Below are positions 18,819-27,699 of a stretch of 64,000 bases of DNA, in pieces. The stretch's first letter is position 1, and each line of letters starts with the position of its first letter. A model generated the notes under the pieces. That model was not told where the DNA came from. It ran no database searches and saw only the letters and a program-made list of their open reading frames with translations. A program made the translations under genes and the position numbers. Source of the stretch: Owenweeksia hongkongensis DSM 17368 (GTDB taxonomy: Bacteria; Bacteroidota; Bacteroidia; Flavobacteriales; Schleiferiaceae). The stretch is from positions 1 to 64,000 of the forward strand of contig CAMDTE010000003.1 in NCBI GenBank assembly GCA_945907425.1. Direction: 5' to 3'.

Positions 18819-19478
18819 GTGAAAACCATTCATTGGTCAGAGAAAATGCCTTCACAAGAGGCCGCAGACCGTGTCCGCCCCTTAGTGGATGCCTTCAGCG
18901 GAACGGTGCACGTGGTCAAGCCGCGTCACAGCAAGTGGGGCGATTTTAGGCCTTCTTTTCGCGGAAGTCCTGCGCGGATTCGAATCAATAGTGACCTTCC
19001 CGCAGAATCCTTTTTGGTGACTTTGTTGCATGAATTAGCGCACGCGCACGTGGAAGAAGCGTGGGTTCGGGGGCCCGAGCCCAAAACCCTACTCCAAAAG
19101 TGGGGCCTAAGACGGCGAGTTCCTCGCCCTTTGCCGCACGGAGTGGAGTGGCAAAATGCGTACGCTGCCTTGCTCCGCCCTTTTTTGGAAGCTTCTATTT
19201 TTAGTTTTGTCGTGGCTCAGGCACTTCAAAAAAATGTGCACAAACCCAAAGCTTCCTGTGGCGCAGATACCGCTCTATTGAAAGCACTCATGCCACACCA
19301 AATCGCTGGTTTCACCGTTTCCGATGTGCAGGAGGGAAGTCAATTTCGATTGGAAAATGGACGTCGATTCATCAAAGGACCCAAAAGACGTACCCGATTT
19401 GCCTGTACAGATTGCGAGAGTGGTCGTACTTTTGCCGTGCACCCATTGGCCAGTGCTCTTTTAATAGATCCTGTATGA
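18819..19478 (+). CDS. SprT-family zinc metalloprotease-like protein
   Basis: SprT/Spartan-like proteins are zinc proteases, and eukaryotic members cut DNA-protein crosslinks. The bacterial role is unclear. The 219-residue product has the catalytic zinc motif HELAH at residues 71-75, and a CTDC pair near residue 194 that could form part of a C-terminal zinc site. The GTG start follows directly on the TAA of the tiny lipoprotein gene, and its stop overlaps purK by four bases. It is thus translationally embedded in an operon with purine-biosynthesis genes. Confidence 0.85.
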   Translation: MKTIHWSEKMPSQEAADRVRPLVDAFSGTVHVVKPRHSKWGDFRPSFRGSPARIRINSDLPAESFLVTLLHELAHAHVEEAWVRGPEPKTLLQKWGLRRRVPRPLPHGVEWQNAYAALLRPFLEASIFSFVVAQALQKNVHKPKASCGADTALLKALMPHQIAGFTVSDVQEGSQFRLENGRRFIKGPKRRTRFACTDCESGRTFAVHPLASALLIDPV

Positions 19479-20647
19479 CGACATCGCCTTTTTCCAACCC
19501 TCAATTTCAACTCGCCGTTGTAGGGGGTGGGCAATTGGGGAAAATGTTGGTTGCCGAAGCGCGAAGGATGGATATTTCCGTTCATATTTTGGACCCTTCG
19601 GCGGATGCGCCAGCCCAATTCGGAGCCCAGTCCTTTACGCAAGGATCTTTTCTGGATTTCGATACCGTGGTCGCTTTTGGTCGACAAGCTTCGGCAGTGA
19701 CCATTGAGCTAGAAGCTGTCAATGTGGATGCCCTGGAGCAATTGGAAAAGGAAGGAATTCCTGTTTATCCTGAGTCCCGCGTATTGCGACTCCTACAAAA
19801 CAAGCCATCGCAAAAAGACACATTTCAAAAGGCGGGCATTCCCACCTCTGCTTATGAGTCCTTCCCCTCCGTTCAGGCCCTCCATCAAGCCCGTGAATCC
19901 GGGAAATGGCCGCTACCCTTTGTGTGGAAAATTGCCATGGGCGGGTACGATGGGTTTGGCGTTACTATAGTAAAAACGGAAGAGCAGGCGCAACAATTAC
20001 CTGTTGGCCCTTGCCTTGTGGAAGAGTGTGTTTCCATCGCTCTGGAAGTGGCCGTTCAAGTGGCACGGCATCCCAACGGAACGGTGGCGGTCTATCCTGT
20101 GTGCGATATGGAGTTCCATCCAACGGCCAATCAAGTGGAATTTGTTCTGGCTCCGACGGTCCTTTCTTCTGCCTTGGCGTTAGAAGCACAGTCATTGGCT
20201 CTGCGTACCCTGGAAGCATTGGATATGCATGGTCTTTTATCGGTAGAACTGTTTTACACTACCGATGGGAATTTGTTGGTCAACGAAGTGGCTCCAAGAC
20301 CTCACAACTCAGGGCATTGGACCCTTGAAGGTGCAGCCACCTCTCAATTTGAGCAATTGCTGCGCCTGTGTGCCGATTTGCCTTTGGGATCTACCGAATT
20401 GCTTCACCCTGCCGCAATGGCCAACGTGGTCGGCGCAGAAGGCTACTCGGGACCTGTTTTTTACGAAGGTGTGCAGGAACTTATGGCGATGCCTTTGGTT
20501 TATTTGCATGTGTACGGAAAGTCCCACACTCGTTCTTTCCGGAAAATGGGACATCTCACTGCTTTGGGCGCGACGCGCGCAGAAGCTCGATCGCGCGCCG
20601 AGGCGGCGCGCGATGCTATTCGCGTTGTAACTTCACCTAAATTTTAA
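19475..20647 (+). CDS. purK: 5-(carboxyamino)imidazole ribonucleotide synthase
   Basis: PurK uses ATP and bicarbonate to turn AIR into N5-CAIR in purine synthesis. The 390-residue ATP-grasp protein shows [18 protein letters not shown] at the N-terminus, [15 protein letters not shown] (ATP-grasp loop) and [15 protein letters not shown] near residue 275, which are standard PurK motifs. The ATG at 19475 overlaps the sprT stop (ATGA). The upstream open-frame extension is not supported. purE follows after four bases. The last part of the gene contains a strong GC-rich hairpin (20590-20614). Confidence 0.97.
   Translation: MTTSPFSNPQFQLAVVGGGQLGKMLVAEARRMDISVHILDPSADAPAQFGAQSFTQGSFLDFDTVVAFGRQASAVTIELEAVNVDALEQLEKEGIPVYPESRVLRLLQNKPSQKDTFQKAGIPTSAYESFPSVQALHQARESGKWPLPFVWKIAMGGYDGFGVTIVKTEEQAQQLPVGPCLVEECVSIALEVAVQVARHPNGTVAVYPVCDMEFHPTANQVEFVLAPTVLSSALALEAQSLALRTLEALDMHGLLSVELFYTTDGNLLVNEVAPRPHNSGHWTLEGAATSQFEQLLRLCADLPLGSTELLHPAAMANVVGAEGYSGPVFYEGVQELMAMPLVYLHVYGKSHTRSFRKMGHLTALGATRAEARSRAEAARDAIRVVTSPKF
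20590..20614. repeat. Perfect 11-bp GC-rich inverted repeat in the purK 3' end
   Basis: The arms ATCGCGCGCCG and CGGCGCGCGAT are separated by AGG, giving a very stable hairpin about 33 bases before the purK stop and 38 before purE. There is no T-run, so it is not a classical terminator. It lies in sequence coding for the Ala/Arg-rich helix [11 protein letters not shown]. Confidence 0.75.
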
Positions 20648-20651
20648 TCGT

Positions 20652-21125
20652 ATGGTTGGTATCATTATGGGCAGTAGCAGCGACCGTCCGGTCATGCAAG
20701 CAGCCGCCGATTTTCTGACAGAAATAGGTATTCCTTTTGAAATGACAATCGTTTCTGCCCACCGCACCCCTGAGAGAATGGTTGAATACGCAAAAACGGC
20801 TGCGGACAGAGGCCTTCAGGTAATCATTGCTGGCGCCGGAGGCGCCGCTCACTTGCCCGGCATGGTGGCCGCCATCACTCCCCTTCCGGTCATAGGAGTT
20901 CCAGTAAAATCCAGTAATTCTATCGACGGTTGGGATTCTGTATTGTCTATCCTTCAGATGCCTGCCGGAGTGCCCGTCGCTACGGTCGCCCTGAATGGCG
21001 CTACCAACGCGGGCATTTTAGCCGCTCAGATTTTAGGCGCTACCCAGTTGGAAATTCGAGCCAAAATTTCCTTGCACAAAGACAATTTGCGCGATCGTGT
21101 TTTGCGGATGGCGCAAGAATTTTGA
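20652..21125 (+). CDS. purE: 5-(carboxyamino)imidazole ribonucleotide mutase
   Basis: PurE rearranges N5-CAIR to CAIR, the step after PurK. The 157-residue length is normal for class I PurE. The motif [10 protein letters not shown] lies at the N-terminus, followed by SAHRTPERM and [14 protein letters not shown], which include substrate- and phosphate-binding residues. It starts four bases after purK, so both are co-expressed. The 3' end faces the LytTR regulator gene with only ten bases between stop codons and no clear terminator. Confidence 0.97.
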   Translation: MVGIIMGSSSDRPVMQAAADFLTEIGIPFEMTIVSAHRTPERMVEYAKTAADRGLQVIIAGAGGAAHLPGMVAAITPLPVIGVPVKSSNSIDGWDSVLSILQMPAGVPVATVALNGATNAGILAAQILGATQLEIRAKISLHKDNLRDRVLRMAQEF

Positions 21126-21135
21126 TAAAAAGAAT

Positions 21136-21891
21136 CTAAAGGGAGCGCAGCCGCGCAATCAGTACCTCTTTTTTCCTATTGGACACGGGAATATTCGAAT
21201 CGTCCTCTAATATAACATAGCCCCCATCGGAAGGGACATAGCGTTTGACGTAGTCCATATTGACCAAGTGACTTTTGTGTATGCGTTCAAAACCGAAAGG
21301 GGACAAGAGTGAATCGTACTCTTTCAATGTCTTGGAGGCGAGAAGTTTTTTTCCGGCCTTCAAGTAAAACTGGGTGTAATTGCTGGTAGACTCGCACCGA
21401 ATAATATCAGCTACACGTAAGATGTGCATACCATCGTGACAGGGAACGACTATTTTTTTTGCGCTAGCATTCCCTCCTTGCAAGTGCTCCAAAAGTACGG
21501 GGAGTCCCGGTTGTACCCCTTGACGCTTCTCCGCTTTACGTACAGCTTGCACCAATTCTTCCGGGTCGATGGGTTTTAGCAAATAGTCCAATGCGCTGTA
21601 GCGAATCGCTTGGATAGCGAATTCATTGTGGGCTGTCACAAAAATCACTTCTCCTGTAAATTCCACCTCGTGGGCCAAGCACTTTTCCAGCAAATCAAAC
21701 CCCAACTCGCCGGACAAGTGAATATCCAAAAACAAAATAGCGGGACGGTGTGTGAGGATGGATTGCCACGCTTCCTCCACTGTGGAGGCCTCGTATACAG
21801 GAGACACTTCTGGGCAAAACAAGTGAAGCTTACCCACCAAAGAGGCCCTTCCATTTGTTTCGTCGTCGACAATGAGTGCAGATAAATTCAT
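21136..21891 (-). CDS. LytTR-family response regulator
   Basis: The 251-residue product has an N-terminal receiver domain with acidic pocket D9-D10, phospho-acceptor Asp56 (LFLDIHL) and the conserved Lys of LLKP. A C-terminal LytTR DNA-binding domain follows from about residue 145 (IIRCESTSNYTQFYLKAGK to HKSHLVNMDYVKRYVP). It would bind direct-repeat operator sites. The gene starts six bases after the stop of the propeller-type sensor kinase, its obvious partner. Target genes are not indicated by the sequence. Confidence 0.94.
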   Translation of the reverse strand: MNLSALIVDDETNGRASLVGKLHLFCPEVSPVYEASTVEEAWQSILTHRPAILFLDIHLSGELGFDLLEKCLAHEVEFTGEVIFVTAHNEFAIQAIRYSALDYLLKPIDPEELVQAVRKAEKRQGVQPGLPVLLEHLQGGNASAKKIVVPCHDGMHILRVADIIRCESTSNYTQFYLKAGKKLLASKTLKEYDSLLSPFGFERIHKSHLVNMDYVKRYVPSDGGYVILEDDSNIPVSNRKKEVLIARLRSL

Positions 21892-21897
21892 ACTTTC

Positions 21898-24561
21898 TTA
21901 ATCTACTGTTTGAATCGGTAAAACAACCCTGGCAATCGTTCCCCCTTCGGGGGCATTGCGCAATGTTAGGCCAATACTCGGGCCGTATTCTTGCGCCAAA
22001 TGGTTCAATCTGGCTTTCAAAATAGTGGTGGCCGCGGAACGATGATTTTTTTCATCATCAGACGCTTTCGATGCAGAGGAAGACATGCCCACTCCATTGT
22101 CCTCTATCTCAATGGCCAATAATTTTTCAGAAACAAACATCCAACGAAGAATCAATAATCCGCCCTTCCCTTTAGGCCGAAGCCCGTGCAAGATGGCATT
22201 TTCTATGAGCGGTTGCAACACCATCGGCGGCATCTCTACGTCGGAAATTTCCACCTTCGCATCCATCTCCCAGACCACTTGGAAGGAAGAATCAAACCGC
22301 AATTGTTCTAAGGAAATATAATGCTCGAGGGCTGAACGTTCTTCCTCCGCAGAAATCCAGGGATGTTGTGAACTACTCAACGTGAATCGCATCAATTTGG
22401 CAAACCGATTGAGGTACCGCACCGCTTCCGCTGGTTCTTTTTTCACGAGAAAAGAAGAAATACTTTCCAGCGCATTGAACAGAAAATGCGGATTCATTTG
22501 CAAGCGAAGCGCTCTTCGTTCCAATTCTTCTCTCTCCGCCTTCCACTGTCTTTTCTCGCTGAGGCGTTTTCTTTGGATTCTCCGGAAGTATAAAAATAGT
22601 CCGACGCTAACAACCGCTGTTCCGCTCCATAGATACCCATTGAACCACCAAGGATAGTGAACCTCTACCGGGAAAATCGCTTGGGCCACCCTTTGCATAG
22701 TGTTGCGATCGTAGGCTTCCACTTCAATCTCCTGTAGGCCGTAGGGCAATTGAGGAAGCACTCCGTGGGGTTGTTGCGTAAATTCCATCCATGGCTTTGT
22801 GCCACGCAATCGGTAGTGGAAAAATAGGTGCTCTTCCCGCTGTACTCCGTCCAAAGAAAAGGAAAATCGAGCCGTCCGCTGATTTAGCCAAGAAACTCCA
22901 CCCCACACAAGCCGCGGCAAACCGAGCGTCGGGAAGGAGGCCACAGAATGCTTCAGCCACCATTGTCCCTGTTTTTTTCCTTCGACCTCCGTGATGGATC
23001 CGCGCGTTAACAGCGTGAAATCCAACTTGGATTTGGCCGTTACTCCCTCCCAACGCAACGCACCCGATGCGGCAGGATATACACTCCATCCCTTTTCTTC
23101 TTGCGATACCCACCAACGTCCACGAATGTCTCGCTCAGCAGAAACGGGTATACTGCCATCGGGCTGATTTTTGAGTGGTATCCATTTTCTTTTTTTAGCA
23201 TGAAAAACGACCAATCCATGGGTAGTCGTCAAAGCGCCCCATTCCCCCCGGAAGGGTCTTGTAAAAGACAGAATCATGGGGCCCTTTACCGTGTCTTTTA
23301 TGAGAAATGGGCCAGAACTTACTCCTTCGGCAAAATAGGTCTGATGCCCATCGGTGAGTGCCATCTGGTTGCCTTGTATACGAACATCCAAAAAGAGCCC
23401 TTGAAGGGATGCATCCGCCCACTTCCCCGACTCCCATCGGTACAAACCATCTTCCGTGGCCGCCCAAACCATCCCATCGGCCGATTTGTCCAAACTAAAC
23501 ACCACCCCGCGGGAGGGAGAGCGCATGGGCAGAAATTCAGATCCCCTTCGTTCCCACAGTCCATCCGAAGTGGCCAAAATACTGTGGTGCGGATCCAAGA
23601 CAAGGGTAGTGTACACATGGGAATTCTCGATCAGGGGAAGGGCATCGGACAAAAACCAACCCTCTGGCTCTGGAATTCTATAAATACCTTCTCTAGCAAC
23701 CACCCACAGCGCTCCGGCATGATCTGCCACGGCCACTTGAATATCTTCCAACGGTTGTCCCCTCTTATCGGTAAATGCCTGGGATTTTCCTTCCAAACCT
23801 CCGTACAATCCTGCTTTGCCCCAAGCCCAAATCCATCCGCTGGACAAAACAACCCCTCCTGAAAAGGATGCTTTCTGCGAATTCCATCTATCCCAACCGG
23901 CATCTTTTAAAATCCATGCGCCATCTTCTGCCGCAGCAAACCACAATCGCCCATTGGTGGCTACCGCTCTCAGGTCGTGATCGGGCAAATCCTGGGTCCA
24001 AACCCCCGCACTCGACCTGTACCAAACACCGTCGTCGGTGGAGAAAACAAACTGGTTAGAAGAATAAAGGATGTGACGGGTTTTAAACGGCTGAGGCCAG
24101 GGTTCCTTTTGCCAATCACTCGCTTTTGAGGTATGGTTCGTCCATTCTGACCACCGACCGGAAATCAATCCCGTGGGCGTGGCCAGCCAGAGGCGGCCGG
24201 ACTGGTCATGCGTTACGGCAGTTACAGGCTCTGCCGTAGGGAGAGATTGTTTTTCCCACGATTCGCCATCAAACAAGTACAAGCCGTCTTGCGCGCCTGC
24301 CAATATCCGCCCATTGGGCAAAATATCCAGACAATACACCAATCCTTGGCCCAATAGCCACGATTGTTTGTATTCCCCTCGTCGCATCGATACTCCCTGT
24401 CCTTCAAACGCCAACCAAAGCGCCCCATCAGGAGCCACTTGGGCGGCAGTAGCGCGTCCATTTGTTGGCCCAATTAATTGAATATCATGCCTTTGAGCAC
24501 TTAAATCGCTGAGTAGGCAAAACCACCCAAGCAGAAATAATGGTCGAAGTGCTTTGTGCAT
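21898..24561 (-). CDS. Propeller-type LytS-like sensor histidine kinase
   Basis: The 887-residue protein has a signal peptide (MHKALRPLFLLGWFCLLSDLSAQ). A long periplasmic region follows with repeated beta-propeller blades (GALWLAFEGQGV, GRLWLATPTGL, GALWVVAREGIYR, GMVWAATEDGLYRW). Next come a Y_Y_Y-like domain, one membrane helix near residue 640, and a cytoplasmic kinase module. The kinase has the phospho-His in LQMNPHFLFNALESI and the ATP-binding IENAILHGL and IEDNGVGM motifs. This resembles polysaccharide- or surface-sensing regulators of Bacteroidota. The ATG at 24561 is preferred to a TTG two codons upstream. A CATCTTTG box (24565-24572) ends three bases before it. The signal is unknown. 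Confidence 0.93.
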   Translation of the reverse strand: MHKALRPLFLLGWFCLLSDLSAQRHDIQLIGPTNGRATAAQVAPDGALWLAFEGQGVSMRRGEYKQSWLLGQGLVYCLDILPNGRILAGAQDGLYLFDGESWEKQSLPTAEPVTAVTHDQSGRLWLATPTGLISGRWSEWTNHTSKASDWQKEPWPQPFKTRHILYSSNQFVFSTDDGVWYRSSAGVWTQDLPDHDLRAVATNGRLWFAAAEDGAWILKDAGWDRWNSQKASFSGGVVLSSGWIWAWGKAGLYGGLEGKSQAFTDKRGQPLEDIQVAVADHAGALWVVAREGIYRIPEPEGWFLSDALPLIENSHVYTTLVLDPHHSILATSDGLWERRGSEFLPMRSPSRGVVFSLDKSADGMVWAATEDGLYRWESGKWADASLQGLFLDVRIQGNQMALTDGHQTYFAEGVSSGPFLIKDTVKGPMILSFTRPFRGEWGALTTTHGLVVFHAKKRKWIPLKNQPDGSIPVSAERDIRGRWWVSQEEKGWSVYPAASGALRWEGVTAKSKLDFTLLTRGSITEVEGKKQGQWWLKHSVASFPTLGLPRLVWGGVSWLNQRTARFSFSLDGVQREEHLFFHYRLRGTKPWMEFTQQPHGVLPQLPYGLQEIEVEAYDRNTMQRVAQAIFPVEVHYPWWFNGYLWSGTAVVSVGLFLYFRRIQRKRLSEKRQWKAEREELERRALRLQMNPHFLFNALESISSFLVKKEPAEAVRYLNRFAKLMRFTLSSSQHPWISAEEERSALEHYISLEQLRFDSSFQVVWEMDAKVEISDVEMPPMVLQPLIENAILHGLRPKGKGGLLILRWMFVSEKLLAIEIEDNGVGMSSSASKASDDEKNHRSAATTILKARLNHLAQEYGPSIGLTLRNAPEGGTIARVVLPIQTVD

Positions 24562-24649
24562 AGTCAAAGATGAACTCTTTTTTGCAAATCAAATGTATAC
24601 AAGTGTTTAAAATACGACTCTTGTTGAGCCATCGGCAGAAGTTTGTCCT

Positions 24650-25315
24650 GTGAAAATAACCTCGGCATGGCTACCCCTTTTTCTTGGTCTCTCTCTGAAT
24701 TGTCTTTCGGGACAGCCACTGGCCATTGGCGTTCATACTCCGTGGATTCATCCAACACCCAAAGCCTCTCGCTCTGAAATATACCTATGGCACGGTGGTT
24801 CTCGGCCCGGACTTTCCGCCATTCAATGGGGCGGCATAAAAAGGCATTTAGAAGTGGGTTTGCAATGGATGACAAGAGAGTGGCAAGGCCAGATAGGCGC
24901 TCGTTTAAGACATCGGGAGAATCAATGGGGGATGGCTGGCTTGATGGCGTCCTATGCTGTGGGCGCTCCACCTCGCGTATCGCCTTATATCGGTTGGCGG
25001 AACGACGATTTAGGGAACAAAGAAGCCTTGGAGGTTCGCGGATGGTTGACCCCCGTTGGTCCCTGTGTACTCATCGCGTTCGACAGCGGCCCCCGCTTCG
25101 CGGGTTGGCAGGGGTGTGTGAAATGGGTTCCAGTTCTTGGGCCTGAGGGGTGGGTGGGGTGGGAAAGTTCGGGAGAGTCCCGTTGCAAAATGTTCCTTTC
25201 AACCAAAAAAACCCTTCTGTTTCAATACCAAAGACAATGGTGGATTGTAGGCATCAGTTGGCACGGAATGGCCATACCCTATACATGGTGCGGTTATTCG
25301 CGGCCGTGGGATTGA
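24650..25315 (+). CDS. Predicted secreted protein of unknown function
   Basis: The 221-residue product starts with a signal peptide (MKITSAWLPLFLGLSLNCLSGQ). The rest is rich in Trp and Gly with alternating polar and aromatic stretches (HLEVGLQWMTREWQGQIGARLRHRE), consistent with an outer-membrane barrel. I do not recognise a family. The GTG start fits the signal peptide, and a GAAGTTTG sequence (one mismatch to the -7 box) ends four bases before it. It overlaps the next gene, a helix-hairpin-helix-type secreted protein, by 31 bases in another frame. The pair is probably co-transcribed. Confidence 0.65.
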   Translation: MKITSAWLPLFLGLSLNCLSGQPLAIGVHTPWIHPTPKASRSEIYLWHGGSRPGLSAIQWGGIKRHLEVGLQWMTREWQGQIGARLRHRENQWGMAGLMASYAVGAPPRVSPYIGWRNDDLGNKEALEVRGWLTPVGPCVLIAFDSGPRFAGWQGCVKWVPVLGPEGWVGWESSGESRCKMFLSTKKTLLFQYQRQWWIVGISWHGMAIPYTWCGYSRPWD

Positions 25316-26553
25316 CTCTGTTTTTCTTCCCGTCCCATGCACAATCTTCGTTGACCTTGCAGGTGCTAGTACGATGGGAACAAGAACAACAGAATACTTC
25401 CTTGAGCTCACGGGATTCTCTGTTGGAGTGGCTCACTCATTGTGAAACACATCCTCTCCCCTTGAATGAAATTCCCTTGGGTCAATTATTGGATTGGTGT
25501 TTTTTACGACCTTCCGAAGCCGTTGCTTTGGCCTTTTACCGAGACAAAGGGGGTTCTCTGATGTCTTGGAATGAGCTTCATTTTGTGCGCCCCTTGGATT
25601 CTCTATCCAAAAAAGCACTCAAAACATACTGCGGTTTACAAAAAACCCCCTACCCCACTTTTTGGCATGCTACCACACGGTGGACGGCTCAGATTCCGTG
25701 GACATGGGGGGTGTCCACCCGTATTTCAGGAAAAAAATGGAGTATAACAGCCGGTAGAAGCCCCTCCGCCGGCCAGTGGAGATCTACCGTTAGAGTCGGT
25801 CGATGGAGCGCCAACGGAACCTATGCACCCTCCAAAGGCATCAACCTGCGCATCGGTTTTCAACATCTATGGCCCGCAGGAAAAGGCTCGTGGTACGGGG
25901 GTTATTCTGCACAGGGTTTTCATTTTCAACACAAGGGGTCATACACCCTTCGTGAGAACCAATCCCTTCGTTGGCATTTTCAAAAAGAGCCGGCACCCTT
26001 GTGGGGTCAAAATCTTCTGGGTGAATTGGAATTTGGTAAACGATGGAGTGCTGTGGGCGGGGAAAGTACTTTGCACTTACAATGGACGCATTCCGAGTGG
26101 AGTTCGCCCTCAGGGCAATGGCGGTATATGCATTCTTTGCGTCAGCAAAACGTGACGTGGCGTTCCACCCTCTCCGCAGAATCCTCTGGATTGTGGAGAT
26201 TCTCTTTGCGCGCCTCTACTCCGGGGGGTCGTCTAACCTACTACGATGCATGGACAGCCCGCGGGAGGAGTCGCGTTTTAGAAGCACTTGTCCAAGTTCC
26301 ACTTCTGCCAAAGGGTCGGTTAGAATGCCACACGGCCGTAGTCCATGGTATGGGTTATGCTCCTGTCGTGTACGGAGTGCAGCCGTATGGAAAAAAACAA
26401 TGGATTTTGGACAATCATCTGACCTGGAACACCCGAAAGCTTCGATGCTCTCTAGGAATTCAATGCTCTCCCGGTCAAATCATACCCACGGGTCGGATAC
26501 AGATAGTTTTCGATAGGCAGCCCATTGCGACCAAAAATTCGGATAACTTTTAG
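25285..26553 (+). CDS. Secreted helix-hairpin-helix-domain protein
   Basis: The 422-residue product has a signal peptide (VRLFAAVGLTLFFFPSHAQ). A ~75-residue region then matches the ComEA-like helix-hairpin-helix modules of Bacteroidota envelope proteins: PLNEIPLGQLLDWCFL, then AFYRDKGGSLMSWNELHFV. A barrel-like region rich in Trp, Tyr and Gly follows. From memory, similar proteins are often several hundred residues longer, so this is a short or degenerate member. Their role is unknown. The ATG at 25285 is chosen because it begins the signal peptide. The gene overlaps the upstream gene by 31 bases, and its 3' end overlaps the convergent aroA by 74 bases. Confidence 0.72.
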   Translation: MVRLFAAVGLTLFFFPSHAQSSLTLQVLVRWEQEQQNTSLSSRDSLLEWLTHCETHPLPLNEIPLGQLLDWCFLRPSEAVALAFYRDKGGSLMSWNELHFVRPLDSLSKKALKTYCGLQKTPYPTFWHATTRWTAQIPWTWGVSTRISGKKWSITAGRSPSAGQWRSTVRVGRWSANGTYAPSKGINLRIGFQHLWPAGKGSWYGGYSAQGFHFQHKGSYTLRENQSLRWHFQKEPAPLWGQNLLGELEFGKRWSAVGGESTLHLQWTHSEWSSPSGQWRYMHSLRQQNVTWRSTLSAESSGLWRFSLRASTPGGRLTYYDAWTARGRSRVLEALVQVPLLPKGRLECHTAVVHGMGYAPVVYGVQPYGKKQWILDNHLTWNTRKLRCSLGIQCSPGQIIPTGRIQIVFDRQPIATKNSDNF

Positions 26554-27697
26554 AAACGCATTCGGGAGAGGTGATTTGAAGTGGACGAACGCAATCGACC
26601 AAGGCCAATGCAAAGGCATGGCGATGATCGTGGTGGGAAAAACATTGCCCTGGACGATGGGTTGGGAGGGTGCCAGATACAGCTTGCAATCGGTCGGAGG
26701 ATAAGGTGGTCGTTGCTCCCAGCAAATGCAGTGCCTCAGCCAGTGTATGTAGCCGATGACTTTCTTTTCCTGGAAGTGTTTGCAGGCCTCGAAAATCAAT
26801 CGACATTCCCGTTGCAATGGCAGCTACGGCCAAGGGTTGCACTATATCGGGCGTCTGCGAAAAGTCGTGATTCCATTGCGCTATCGGCATTTTCTTTTCA
26901 GAGGGAAAGGCCCTCACACCCTCAGAAGTGCATTGCACTTCCACGCCGAGTTTCTCCCAAAGCGCTGGGCCGATCGCATCCCCTTGCTCACTGACCCACG
27001 AGAGGCCTTGAAATAATACCGGTTTCCCGGTAATGGCTACAGCAGCTGCCCATACAGACGCTGCACTCCAGTCTTTCTCAACAGGGGGGGCAAACGCTTT
27101 CCCTGCGCTCTGCGGGTGGACAAAATACCCATCCGTTCTGCGGTCAATCTGCAGTCCTATGGAACGCATCATTTCTAGCGTCATCTGCACATACGGTTCA
27201 CTTACCAACGGTCCGCGGAATACAATATGCAGTCCCTGAACCGTCGAAGGCCCTATCATCAAGAGGGCTGATAAAAACTGACTACTCGTGCCGGCGGAAA
27301 TCGCCACTGTTCCCCCGTTAAGCTTTTTTCCACGGACTTTGTGCGGTGGGTATTCTCCCATTATATCTGCCCCGAGGTCGCGCAAGGCATTCACCAAGTC
27401 TACTATCGGCCGATCATTCAATCGCGCATCCCCGTGGACCTCTACCTCTGTTTCGGGAACAACGGCCAAGGCGGACAACCCGAAGCGCCAAGCAGTGCCC
27501 GCCAGACCCACATCCACCTTTTTCTCTTTTCCTAGTGCCCCCACCAAGGTGGACAGGGCTAATACATCGTCGGGCGCCACTCCGTGAATGGGATGGGGCC
27601 AATTCCGTAAATCCACTGCCAACGGGTAGAGTGCTTTGAGCACCAACCATCGATTCCAAACACTTTTGGACAGCGGCAAATCAACGATGAAGTCCAT
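26480..27697 (-). CDS. aroA: 3-phosphoshikimate 1-carboxyvinyltransferase (EPSP synthase)
   Basis: AroA joins phosphoenolpyruvate to shikimate-3-phosphate on the way to chorismate. The 405-residue sequence is divergent but keeps the substrate-binding sites: SKSVWNRW near the N-terminus, AGTAWRF, SSQFLSALLM, TPDIVQPLAV, KESHRL and DHRHAFALAL. Several positions differ from the enterobacterial motifs (for example AWR for the usual TMR), as seen in some Bacteroidota. It starts two bases after the aroB stop, so the two are an operon. The 3' end overlaps the convergent helix-hairpin-helix gene by 74 bases, an unusually long overlap. Confidence 0.93.
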   Translation of the reverse strand: MDFIVDLPLSKSVWNRWLVLKALYPLAVDLRNWPHPIHGVAPDDVLALSTLVGALGKEKKVDVGLAGTAWRFGLSALAVVPETEVEVHGDARLNDRPIVDLVNALRDLGADIMGEYPPHKVRGKKLNGGTVAISAGTSSQFLSALLMIGPSTVQGLHIVFRGPLVSEPYVQMTLEMMRSIGLQIDRRTDGYFVHPQSAGKAFAPPVEKDWSAASVWAAAVAITGKPVLFQGLSWVSEQGDAIGPALWEKLGVEVQCTSEGVRAFPSEKKMPIAQWNHDFSQTPDIVQPLAVAAIATGMSIDFRGLQTLPGKESHRLHTLAEALHLLGATTTLSSDRLQAVSGTLPTHRPGQCFSHHDHRHAFALALVDCVRPLQITSPECVSKSYPNFWSQWAAYRKLSVSDPWV

Positions 27698-27699
27698 CG

